Below are positions 18,543 to 27,023 of a stretch of DNA of 64,000 nt, piece by piece. The notes under the pieces are model-generated. The model was not told where the DNA came from, made no database searches, and saw only the letters and a list, made by a program, of their open reading frames with translations. Position 1 is the stretch's first letter. The number at the start of each line of letters is the position of its first letter. The DNA is from Carpediemonas membranifera (taxonomy: Eukaryota > Fornicata), in the NCBI GenBank assembly GCA_019828565.1, contig JAHDYR010000003.1, positions 682,001-746,000 on the forward strand, written 5' to 3'. A program made the translations under genes and the position numbers.

Positions 18543-19833
18543 ATGGTTAACGCGACTCGCTACGCTTTCGTTGGCTACAACATCAACCTCGATGCCCAAG
18601 TGAACATGGAGAACCAGGCCGATTTCGACGGCATCTGCCAGCTCATCCAAAAGCACAGCCCCAACCTTCTTAGCGTGTTCGTTTCTCCCATATTTGTTAC
18701 GTAGGTTCGTTGATAGCGTCAAGAACGCTGCTTCCTGCGAGCGCCTTGTCCCCCCATCCCTCTCCGGCTCGATCAAGGACTCATTCCCCTCCAACCTCGT
18801 GGTTGCTGGCCAGGCAGGCTTCTTCCTTACCAACATCGTTCGCCCCGAGTTCTCCGGCTTTACCCCCGTCGTCCACCTTCCCAACCGCTCTGCCGACCTT
18901 GTGAACGCCATCATGAAGCTTTCGGAAGACATCTACGTCTTTGACCAGACCTCCGAGAGCGGCATCGCCAAGCTCACGGCCGCGCACATTGAGGACGTCG
19001 CCCCTCCGGTGCACGTGGTCCTCGAGTATCCCGCGGACCTTGCCCTTACCTTCGAGGGTGAGTCCTTCGTCGTGCCAAAGGCCAACCGGTTCATCTTCAC
19101 GTACGACCCCACCAACATGGAGCTCCACCTCGACGAGCACTTCCTCGCAAAGAAGGACATCGTCAACCAGGACTGGATCGCCCTAGTCTCGGGCTACCAC
19201 CTTCTCCAGGAGGACATCCTCACCGACGCCTTCCGCACCCAGCACCGCGAGCTCGTCCAGCACTTCAGGGACAACGCATCGTGGCTTCACATCGAGCTGG
19301 CGTACTCGGACATCCACCTCGTCCGTGAGTTCGTCCTTAACGACATCCTGCCCGCCGGCCACTCGATTGGCCTCAACGAGATCGAGCTCGGCCTCTTCGC
19401 CGAGGAGAGTGGCTGCTTCGTCCCCACCGACGACCACTCCGCCCGCCTCAAGCGGTGGTACACGACGCTGCCCAACCACGCGGTGATCCTCTTCCATTGC
19501 TTCGGGGCCTACATCTCCATCGACGTCGAGGGCCGCATCTCCGCCAAGAAGACCCAGGATGCCTTCCGTCTGGCTGAGGACGTCATCCTCCGTTCCCGCG
19601 CGGTCATCCGTGACGGTAAGAACGTCTCTGTCGCCTCGGACGTCGACCATGACGGCAATCCTAGCTTCAACCTCAAGCGCGCGGCTGTCCCCACCGCGCT
19701 CGAGCACAACGGCATGACCATCGCCGAGGGCCACATCCAGGCTTACTACCCCAAGACGCTTAAGCCGATCGCCAGCACCGTCGGGCTCGGCGACACGATC
19801 TCGTCGTCTATTGCCGTGGGCATCAACTTCTAG
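18543..19833 (+). CDS. ADPGK: ADP-dependent sugar kinase (glucokinase/phosphofructokinase family)
   Basis: ADP-dependent kinases phosphorylate glucose or fructose-6-phosphate with ADP, in the cytosol in most protists. The first exon has the family N-terminal strand RYAFVGYNINLDAQV. A 28-nt intron (18677-18704) joins ...SPNLLSVF to VDSVKNAASCERLVPP. The C-terminus has the catalytic GXGD signature in STVGLGDTISSS; the Asp is the expected base. The spliced product is 420 aa, close to the family's 430-490. Archaeal glucokinase, archaeal PFK and animal ADPGK share the fold, so the sugar substrate is not decided by what I can see. Confidence 0.78.
18677..18704 (+). other. 28-nt intron in the ADP-dependent kinase
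   Basis: Starts GTTCGTTTCTCC and ends TTGTTACGTAG. It is flanked by a 7-bp direct repeat (GTTCGTT at the intron start and at the start of exon 2), so seven cut positions give the same mRNA; only one obeys GT-AG. The repeat is reminiscent of a recent intron insertion. Confidence 0.8.
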
Positions 19834-19953
19834 GGGGATTGCAACTTTAAATGAAATAATGAAAGAGGCGGGGGTGCGGCTGAGTTGCAAGGGCCTTGAT
19901 CTCTTCCAGGCATTCTTCGTCTGCGGCAGCGTGCTCGTCTCGATGTCACTTCG

Positions 19954-21198
19954 ATGACAATGAAGCATCTCATCAGCGGTAAGGTCGTAGTACTCGGTGT
20001 TTGCAGCTCCATATCAGCATACAAGGCAGCTGACATCTGCAGCAAGCTCATGAAGCTCGGGGTTGAGGTTCACGTCATTATGACGGCGAACGCCACGAAG
20101 CTGATCACTCCGCGAGTATTCCAAACACTCACACACAACGATGTAACGACAGATCTATGGGCTGTCGATAACTGGAAGCCAGAGCACACAGCGTTGGCCG
20201 ACAAGGCTGATCTGTTCGTGGTGGTGCCCGCGACGGCCAACTTCCTCGGCCAGTATGCGAACGGACTCGCGCCGGACGCCCTAAGCACGTATGCACTCGC
20301 CAACAGGGCCCCAACCGTCATCTTTCCCGCGATGAACCCGTTCATGTGGTCGAACACAGCGGTGCGGGATAACGTCGCCACCATTCGCCGCAGAGGGGCG
20401 CGTGTGGTAACACCGGCCTCGGGAATTGTCGCATGTGGTGACGAGGGTGTTGGAAAGCTGCCCGGCGTGGATGCAATCGTCGAAACTATTGAGGCGCATC
20501 TCTCCATCCTCGAGCTGGCCCCAGCCCCCCGGTCCCGCGTGGTCGTCACTGCAGGGCCGACGGAAGAGCACATCGATGTCGTCCGATTCCTCACAAACAG
20601 GTCTACAGGCAAGATGGGATATTGCCTTGCCGCGGCAGCCGCAGCGCTGGGCCACGAGGTGACTCTTGTCAGCGGCCCAGTAGATAGGGAGGCCCCGCTG
20701 GACGTAAAGCTCGTCCGCGTGTCATCAGCGAGGGACATGCTTCTTGCCGTCCAGACCGCCGTGACTGGGGCCGACGTGCTCATCATGGCCGCGGCGGTGG
20801 CGGACTACACGTACCAGGACACACAGGCACGGAAGATTAAGAAGGCCGGTGACAGTCTCACCCTCAACCTGACTCGCACTATCGATATTCTTGCGACTAT
20901 CTCAGCATCACCCACCAGGCCAAAGCTCGTCGGGGGGTTCGCCGCTGAGTCCCACGACGTCATTGAGTATGCCCTTGGCAAGCTGGAGAGGAAGGGTCTG
21001 GACTTCATCGTCGCGAACGACATTTCCGGGTCGGATCGCGGGTTTGGGAGTGACCACAATGAGGTTGCAGTCCTCGCGAGGGGCGGAAATGGGGATGTGG
21101 TGCAGACAGACGTGTCCTTTGCCCGTAAGATGACCGTGGCGGCGCACATATTCGACGCCGCCATCCACGTCAGCCCAGGTGTGAGTTCGTCTGAGTAA
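19954..21198 (+). CDS. coaBC: Bifunctional phosphopantothenoylcysteine synthetase/decarboxylase (CoaBC)
   Basis: Two steps of coenzyme A synthesis in one 414-aa chain. N-terminal flavoprotein decarboxylase (residues ~8-185): GVCSSISAYKAADICSKL, VVPATANFLGQYANGLAPD, the substrate-clamp PAMNPFMW, and SGIVACGDEGVGKLP with the active-site Cys. C-terminal synthetase (~190-405): VVVTAGPTEEHIDVVRFLTN, RSTGKMG and the MAAAVADY motif. This domain order and fusion is the bacterial/archaeal CoaBC arrangement; animals and fungi use separate enzymes and the opposite ligase type. Possible lateral gene transfer. No signal peptide, so cytosolic. The stop TAA is part of GAGTAAAG. Confidence 0.88.
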   Translation: MTMKHLISGKVVVLGVCSSISAYKAADICSKLMKLGVEVHVIMTANATKLITPRVFQTLTHNDVTTDLWAVDNWKPEHTALADKADLFVVVPATANFLGQYANGLAPDALSTYALANRAPTVIFPAMNPFMWSNTAVRDNVATIRRRGARVVTPASGIVACGDEGVGKLPGVDAIVETIEAHLSILELAPAPRSRVVVTAGPTEEHIDVVRFLTNRSTGKMGYCLAAAAAALGHEVTLVSGPVDREAPLDVKLVRVSSARDMLLAVQTAVTGADVLIMAAAVADYTYQDTQARKIKKAGDSLTLNLTRTIDILATISASPTRPKLVGGFAAESHDVIEYALGKLERKGLDFIVANDISGSDRGFGSDHNEVAVLARGGNGDVVQTDVSFARKMTVAAHIFDAAIHVSPGVSSSE

Positions 21199-21353
21199 AG
21201 ATGCTGGAGAAAAACATAAGACGCCTCTGGCAGCCTTGAATTCGTGGTATCAGTGCATCTGCGGGTACTGAGTGAGCTTCCCAGCCTCGGCACTGCGCCG
21301 CGCAGCTTATGCTTTCTCACTCCACCGCGCCAAGGCAAATCAGCCAGCCCTTG

Positions 21354-23340
21354 ATGGCTACTTCACTTCTGAGGGCACGGCAATCTGCAATAGCAGATAC
21401 ACTTGATGGGATCCTTGTGGCGCTCAACCCTATCGAATCAACGATGTCCAGTACGCACGACCCCGAACAAGCAAAGCTTCTTCACGACGCTACGCAGAAT
21501 CTTTCTGAATGTTGCTCCCATCTTGGCGCCTTCCTTCGCAAAGTGGACACGAAGATCTCTTGAAGCAAACCACGCTGTCGCTGAAATCATGATCCACATT
21601 TGCATCTCGCTCTCAGCGTTCCTCCCCAACCCCGAGTCCGCCAGCGCCGACAGCTCCTCGCCCATCCAGCAGGCGATCGACCACTTCATAGACACCTGCA
21701 CAGCCCAGGACATCCCTGTGGACAGCATCCCCCCGGACGTGCCCCTCTCGCCAGACCTCAGGACACTCTGCAAGCTCAAGTATTGGATGTCACAGGCCGA
21801 TGAACTCAGCAAAGACTGCTCTCATGAGATGGCGGTGGCCGTGGCGAAGGTGGGCGAGCAGGTGCATGCGCTGTACCAGGAGTACGAGATCCTCGAGGGC
21901 CCCACGCTCCTGGCACTCAAGCCTCACATCATAGACGCGATCATCATGGCCAGCAACCCGGAGAAGGACATCTGGTACATCAACCGCACGATTGTCAGCA
22001 ACAGGAACGAGATCTCGACGCTGTCGCCCTCGTTCAAGGATGGCGACCTCACCCTCGTCGCCAGGGACCGCCGCATCTTCTCGGTCATCGGCGGGGACCT
22101 GGAGAAGGGCAGGACGACCCCCCTGCCCATGTGCTTCTCCGACACCGTCACCACACCCTTGGACCCGATCCCCGGACTGGAGCGCGGCAGGATCTCGTGG
22201 GTGCGGCTCCCCCCGGTTAGAGACGTTAAGATGCGGGACGGGTCGATCTTCGTGCTGACTGAGCGGGGGTTGTTCGCCTGGGGCAGGAACAGACATGCCG
22301 ACATGCCCCCCAGCGCCGGCCGACTCGGCGTGGGCAGCAGCGAGAAGATTGTGTCCCGCCCCGCCCGGGTTCGCATCCCGTCAGCCGCCCTGAACGTCAT
22401 GGCGATCTCGGACGGGACCTTCTTCCAGACCGTCGAGGGCGTCTTCTACGCCTCCGGAGACAACTCCAACGGCCGTCTTGGCATCGGGTCCTTCATGTCG
22501 ACGTCGATCCCCGTCATGACTGTGTGCGAGGCCCCCATTAGGAGCCTCGTATTCGCCCCGTCCGGACTGTTTGCCCTCACGGCCCGCGGCATCATGTCCT
22601 GTGGCAACAACAGGTTCGGCACCCTCGGCGTCGGCTCGGCGCGGGTGTCAACCCTCACACACCTCCAGATCCCCGGCGAGTTCAGCCCCAACAAGGTCAT
22701 CTGCGGCCGCCGGTCGACCTTCCTCATCCAGGGCCAAGACTGCTACGCCATGGGGCTCAACGGCGACGGCCAGCTGGGGGTGGTCGGGCCCGAGGTTGTC
22801 CACGTCCCTACACGGCTCCGGTTCCCCGTGACGGCGGTGCTTTCCGTGGGGAACAGTAGTGTCTTCGTGTCCCAGGCCAACGTCCTCGTGTGCGGCGAGA
22901 TCCTCCGCAAGATCCTGACGCCGGTCGGCACCCGCATCCAGCCGCCCAGCCCCATCGCCATCCCCTGGCGATTCACATCCCTCGTCCTAGGCTGGATGAG
23001 CCTCTTCGTCCTGGCCGAGGACGGTACATGGCACGCCTGCGGTCTGAACCACCAGGGACAGCTCGGGTCCGGCATGGCAGACGCCCACATCCGGTGCTGG
23101 CGGCCGGTAGTCACCCGTGAGCCCATCAGGACGGTGGAGATGTTCGGGGAGGCCCGTCTCGACCCGTTCGGCAAACCCGTCCAGTCCGCCATGGGCTGTG
23201 TCACCCGGTTCATCACAGTCAACGACTCTGTGCTGGTGTCCGGCCTGGTCGACGGCGAGGCGGTCCCCACGCCAAGGCTGGCGCCCCTCGGGCTTGACTG
23301 GGGCCGACTGGTCTCCGCTAGGTGGGACGTGGGGTCTTAG
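21354..23340 (+). CDS. RCC1-repeat protein with N-terminal helical domain (one frame break)
   Basis: The N-terminal frame begins MATSLLRARQSAIADTLDG and reads well to KVDTKIS (about 21560), where it stops. The continuation (LEANHAVAEIMIHICISLSAF onward) is in another frame needing one base fewer. No intron of the consensus type explains the switch, so this is a one-base discrepancy or an unusual intron. Residues ~1-220 are helical. From ~220 on there are RCC1-type beta-propeller blades (LTERGLFAWGRN, ASGDNSNGRLGIGS, SCGNNRFGTLGVGS, AMGLNGDGQLGV, ACGLNHQGQLGSG). RCC1-like proteins act as GTPase exchange factors or adaptors; which applies here is unknown. Confidence 0.7.
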
Positions 23341-23580
23341 CAGTGTCTTAGTGCTTATTTTGGGCGATCTGATTGTAAATATAGGCACACAGCATCGTGT
23401 CATGAACGGTCTGCCCCACGTTGCGAAGCTGCCAGGTCGGCTGGGGTATAAGAGTAACATCAGTGGTTCAGCGCAATCGCCGAGTCGAGACCTGCATGGG
23501 CGAGGGCCATTGCGAAGTCGGTGCAGTTTACGGTCGAGCAGGTTATGGCACAACCAAAATAGTCAGTTCCGCCACAACCA

Positions 23581-24012
23581 ATGTTTAAGCCACAATCTAG
23601 TCGCCAGGAATACGAAAATCAATATGCTACGCTTACGCCTGAGGAAGCAGAGAGGCTGGATAACCAACAGACGCAGCGGAAGAAGCTTCTCGGCGCACAC
23701 GAGGCTCTGACCGACGGTGTAACAGCCCTGAGAGAAGCAAACACTATGGGTGACGAAACTGCGCAGATTACTCACGAGATCATGTACGAAGTGGACCGTC
23801 AAGGCAAGATCATCTCGGGAGCTCGGGACAAGAACAAGTCTGTGCAAGATAGGCTGAAGGACGGGCGAAAGCTGGCCCGCGCCATGCTCAGAAGGGAGTA
23901 TCTGTCGAAGATCATCCTCCTCGTGCTGTTCCTCCTCCTTGTGTCGACCCTGGGCATCGTATTGTGGTGGAAGTTCATCCAACCTCAAATCAAGAAGATC
24001 ACTGGCAAGTGA
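23581..24012 (+). CDS. VTI1: Qb-SNARE, Vti1-like, short form
   Basis: A SNARE for endosomal/Golgi membrane fusion. The 143-aa protein has a SNARE helix at residues ~50-115 (MGDETAQITHEIMYEVDRQG), with the zero-layer Gln in VDRQGKII, then an arginine-rich linker (RAMLRREYLSK) and a C-terminal transmembrane anchor (IILLVLFLLLVSTLGIVLWW) with a short lumenal tail. The spacing RR...K-TM matches Vti1. The N-terminal Habc bundle found in Vti1 (~220 aa) is missing; only ~45 residues precede the motif. Other Qb SNAREs (Gos1, Sec20) fit less well. The TAAATGG signal lies ~40 bp after the stop. Confidence 0.65.
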   Translation: MFKPQSSRQEYENQYATLTPEEAERLDNQQTQRKKLLGAHEALTDGVTALREANTMGDETAQITHEIMYEVDRQGKIISGARDKNKSVQDRLKDGRKLARAMLRREYLSKIILLVLFLLLVSTLGIVLWWKFIQPQIKKITGK

Positions 24013-24212
24013 TGAACGGACTCGCCGGAATTGTTGTAAATGGCGCGCCTCGGGTAGGTATGGACGTCTGTATGGCCGGGTCACGGACTCGGAGCCGTGG
24101 CTGAGTATAACTGGTGCCTGCTGCCATGTTCACGTGTTTTGGCAGACGTGGGAGCTCTTACTAGCTCTTAAATAACGTTTGACATAATCTGCGTTTTTCG
24201 AAATTTCCAGCA

Positions 24213-25262
24213 ATGCCAAAAGCCGACGCCAAGGCGAAGAAGAGCAAGAAGTCTGCGTCGAAAGACACAAAATCAAAAGAGAAATCCTCTAAGTCCGATA
24301 AGACCGAGAAGAAGACCAGCAGTTCCGAGAAGAAGGCCCCGGAGGCTGCTGCGGCTCCCCCAGCACCCTCTGTAGAACAACATCCCTGCTCAATACACAG
24401 CCAACCATTAACATACTTCTGCCTCACCTGCGACACGCCAGTGTGCGACCAGTGCAAGCAGACGACACACTACGGACCCGAACACGGAGTGGTGCCCCTC
24501 ACAGATGCCGTCATGGCCAAGATCACCGACCTCAAGAAGACTGTACATACCGAGATGAGGATTCGGAAGAATGAGATCCTCGCCAGGCTAGCCGACGTCC
24601 AGCTCAGTGTCGACAAAGTCAAGGAGCAGAAGGCGAAGATTGAGAGGTCTGCGAGGGCCGACCTTGAGGCGGTGCTGCAGCGGCTGAGGAAGGCGGAGTC
24701 CATCAAGATTGCCTCGTGCAACGAGGACTCAACCCTGCTCAAGCAGGAGCTCGGTGCCGTCGATGAGATTGAGGGCCTCATCAACCAGCTCATGGCCAGC
24801 GAGGACCCCTACAAGGCTCTGATGAAGATCCCCGACACGCACCAGCAGCTCGCCATGATCCTCCACAGGGACCTGTCAGCCTACATGGACCAGGAGAAGC
24901 CGTACGAGTCCCAGCTGCCCGACGAGATCACTGAGAGACGGGGGATGTGCGAGAAGTTCGCGGCAACAACGTCGGTGCTGCAGCTGAAGAGCCAGCTGCT
25001 CGAGACGGCAGAGGAGAAGACCCACACCATTGCCCAGGACGCCGCGGAGGAGCTTCAGAGGTGGGAGACCCTCACCTCGGAGTACGAGACCGAGCTCCGC
25101 AGGTTTAGGATGCAATGCACGTTCTGCGGCATCGAGCTGGACCCAAGCACGGTGAACTCCCTCTGTGGTGAGAACCAGGACATCACTGCGCTGTCCCCGA
25201 TGGGAGTGCCCGACGAGGTGGTGGGCAACATGCACCACTACTGGGTGCAGGGCGACGTGTAG
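24213..25262 (+). CDS. B-box zinc-finger coiled-coil protein
   Basis: A 349-aa protein. The N-terminal ~55 residues are Lys/Ser-rich. Residues ~58-100 are a B-box: C-x2-H (CSIH), C-x2-C (CLTC), C-x2-C (CDQC), and H-x6-H (HYGPEHGVV), so all zinc ligands are present. A long coiled coil follows (residues ~105-310), with another C-x2-C (CTFC) near 310. There is no RING finger ahead and no SPRY/B30.2 domain after it, so this is a TRIM-like protein without ligase function. B-box/coiled-coil proteins occur in flagella and cytoskeleton; location is unknown here. Confidence 0.8.
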   Translation: MPKADAKAKKSKKSASKDTKSKEKSSKSDKTEKKTSSSEKKAPEAAAAPPAPSVEQHPCSIHSQPLTYFCLTCDTPVCDQCKQTTHYGPEHGVVPLTDAVMAKITDLKKTVHTEMRIRKNEILARLADVQLSVDKVKEQKAKIERSARADLEAVLQRLRKAESIKIASCNEDSTLLKQELGAVDEIEGLINQLMASEDPYKALMKIPDTHQQLAMILHRDLSAYMDQEKPYESQLPDEITERRGMCEKFAATTSVLQLKSQLLETAEEKTHTIAQDAAEELQRWETLTSEYETELRRFRMQCTFCGIELDPSTVNSLCGENQDITALSPMGVPDEVVGNMHHYWVQGDV

Positions 25263-25387
25263 GTTGTGGCGGGGCTCGTAAATGAATGGGGCTGTGGGTA
25301 GTTATGGGGCTATGACGGTGTGATGTGAGCCTCTGTGGGGTCCTCTGGTCTGAAAATTCGACTCGACAGTCTTGGCCACGACGACTA

Positions 25388-25891
25388 ATGGCGGAAACAA
25401 GCGATAATATCAACCTTTGGCCCTTATTTACCACTGTTCTGGCCTCCTTTGTGCCCAAGAAGCTGACCATTAGCCGCAGAACTCCTCGTTGGATGCGGAT
25501 CTTTAAGAAGAAGCCCAACGCCATCGTTATCTGGGCCCTGGTCTGTGTAACATACTTTGCTATGGCTGGCGGCATCATTTACGATGTCCTCAACAAGCCC
25601 CCAGCCATTGGGCAGACTAGGGACCCGTACAACCCCGACATTGTCCGCACCCAGTTCATCTTTCCCAGGATGAACGCACAGTACCGCAACGAGGGTTTCA
25701 CTGCCTCGGGTCTGTTCATCCTTGGTGGTCTGGGCATCATGATTCTCTTCGTAGCATCGTCTGCCCGTCTCCCCGCTGCCCTCGAGGGCAAGCGCCCCTT
25801 TTTCGTCGCCTTCGGTCCAATCCTGACATACGGCGTGTTCGCTGCCGTCAGGGCGATGTACCGTAAGAAGTTTGCGACATACATGAAGTAA
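25388..25891 (+). CDS. OSTC: Oligosaccharyltransferase complex subunit OSTC/DC2
   Basis: OSTC links the STT3 catalytic subunit to the Sec61 channel for co-translational N-glycosylation at the ER. This 167-aa protein (family ~150) has three membrane segments (VIWALVCVTYFAMAGGIIYD, GLFILGGLGIMILFV, FFVAFGPILTYGVFAAV) and the family signatures GGIIYDV..PP, N.QY..EG and GGLGIMIL. The ATG at 25388 is chosen because the upstream in-frame sequence is non-conserved. TAA of the stop forms AAGTAAAC. Confidence 0.85.
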   Translation: MAETSDNINLWPLFTTVLASFVPKKLTISRRTPRWMRIFKKKPNAIVIWALVCVTYFAMAGGIIYDVLNKPPAIGQTRDPYNPDIVRTQFIFPRMNAQYRNEGFTASGLFILGGLGIMILFVASSARLPAALEGKRPFFVAFGPILTYGVFAAVRAMYRKKFATYMK

Positions 25892-26095
25892 ACACATAGA
25901 CGAGCAGCCACTGGTTTGCAGCACACATGGGGCCGGATGATTTGCAAAGGTTTAAGAGAGCCCTAGAACCACACTGCTCCTGACTCGCAGTCGCCAGTGC
26001 GCCTGGTATTCGCTCCCACATGCCCCACGCCGCATTTTCTACTGGTGCGCAAATCTGACTTTATTCGAGGAACGAACCATCTTGCAGCTGTGTGC

Positions 26096-26938
26096 ATGTC
26101 TGGGGGTCTTGGCACTGTTGCTCGCGGAGAACGACGTCTTACAAAGAAGCACATCAAGTTTATTATCGCTCTTGCTCTTTTTGGCGCCGTAGGAGGCCTT
26201 ATTGTTGCTGCTTACACCACGGACTTTAAGGCCGACGAATTCATCGTCTCAGTCCTCGAGTTCCTTCAGGATATCCCTCTTATAGTTTCTGCGCCCGTGT
26301 TTGCGCTGATCTACACCGCCTGGGTGACGTGCCTCCTCCCCGGCACCCCCCTGGTCCTGGGCGCCGGCTTCACATGGGGTTTCTTTGTCGGTACGTTTCT
26401 CGTGTGGCTCGGATGTGTCGGCTGCGAGACTTCGGCCTTCTTTATTGCCCGGTTCGCGCTGAACGAATGGATAGAGAACTTTGTCGCCAAGAAGCCCAAG
26501 CTCAAGCGCCTACGCGTGGCCCTCACCCAACCATCGACGCTCCTCATCTTCCTGACGCGGCTATCTCCCCTCTTCCCGTTCCCGTACCTGAACTACATCT
26601 ATGGTGTAACCAAAGCCCGTTTCGTCAATTATATCCTGGCATCAGCCATTGGATGCCTGCCAGGCGTGCTTCTGTACACATACCTCGGTTCGTTGCTCCA
26701 CTCCCTCGCTGATCTCTCGAACGAGGGCCTGACATCGCACCTGCCCATGTTTATCTGCATCATCACACTCACCGTCGTGCTATTCGCTGTGGTCACTGTG
26801 CTGGGGTACAGGGAGATCAACAAAAACCTGGCTGCGGTTGGTGCTGCTCCAGGAAAGGTGAAGGTCGAGGTCGACGTTGACGGGATGGTCTTCACGACGG
26901 CGGAACTTCGGAAGAGCTCGGCGGAGCTGGCTGTGTAG
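26096..26938 (+). CDS. VTT-domain (TVP38/TMEM64/DedA-like) membrane protein
   Basis: A 280-aa integral membrane protein of the SNARE-associated Golgi protein family. The first TM is FIIALALFGAVGGLIVAAY. The VTT core spans ~55-220: the re-entrant LPGTPLVLGAGFTWGFFVG with its G-x-x-F/W-G pattern, FFIARFALNEWIENF, and the conserved RLSPLFPFPYLNYIYGV, which carries the R-x-x-P-x-x-P signature. A final TM is FICIITLTVVLFAVVTVLG. Family members include lipid scramblases of the ER/Golgi. The acidic/basic cytosolic tail is unremarkable. The start is chosen at MSGGLGTVARGERR. Confidence 0.82.
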   Translation: MSGGLGTVARGERRLTKKHIKFIIALALFGAVGGLIVAAYTTDFKADEFIVSVLEFLQDIPLIVSAPVFALIYTAWVTCLLPGTPLVLGAGFTWGFFVGTFLVWLGCVGCETSAFFIARFALNEWIENFVAKKPKLKRLRVALTQPSTLLIFLTRLSPLFPFPYLNYIYGVTKARFVNYILASAIGCLPGVLLYTYLGSLLHSLADLSNEGLTSHLPMFICIITLTVVLFAVVTVLGYREINKNLAAVGAAPGKVKVEVDVDGMVFTTAELRKSSAELAV

Positions 26939-27023
26939 TATATTCGTGTGTTTGATGTAAAGGCATCTGTCGGTGTGGGTCTCTGTTGGTTTGGGGTAAA
27001 AGTGCGCCGTGACGAGGACGAGG

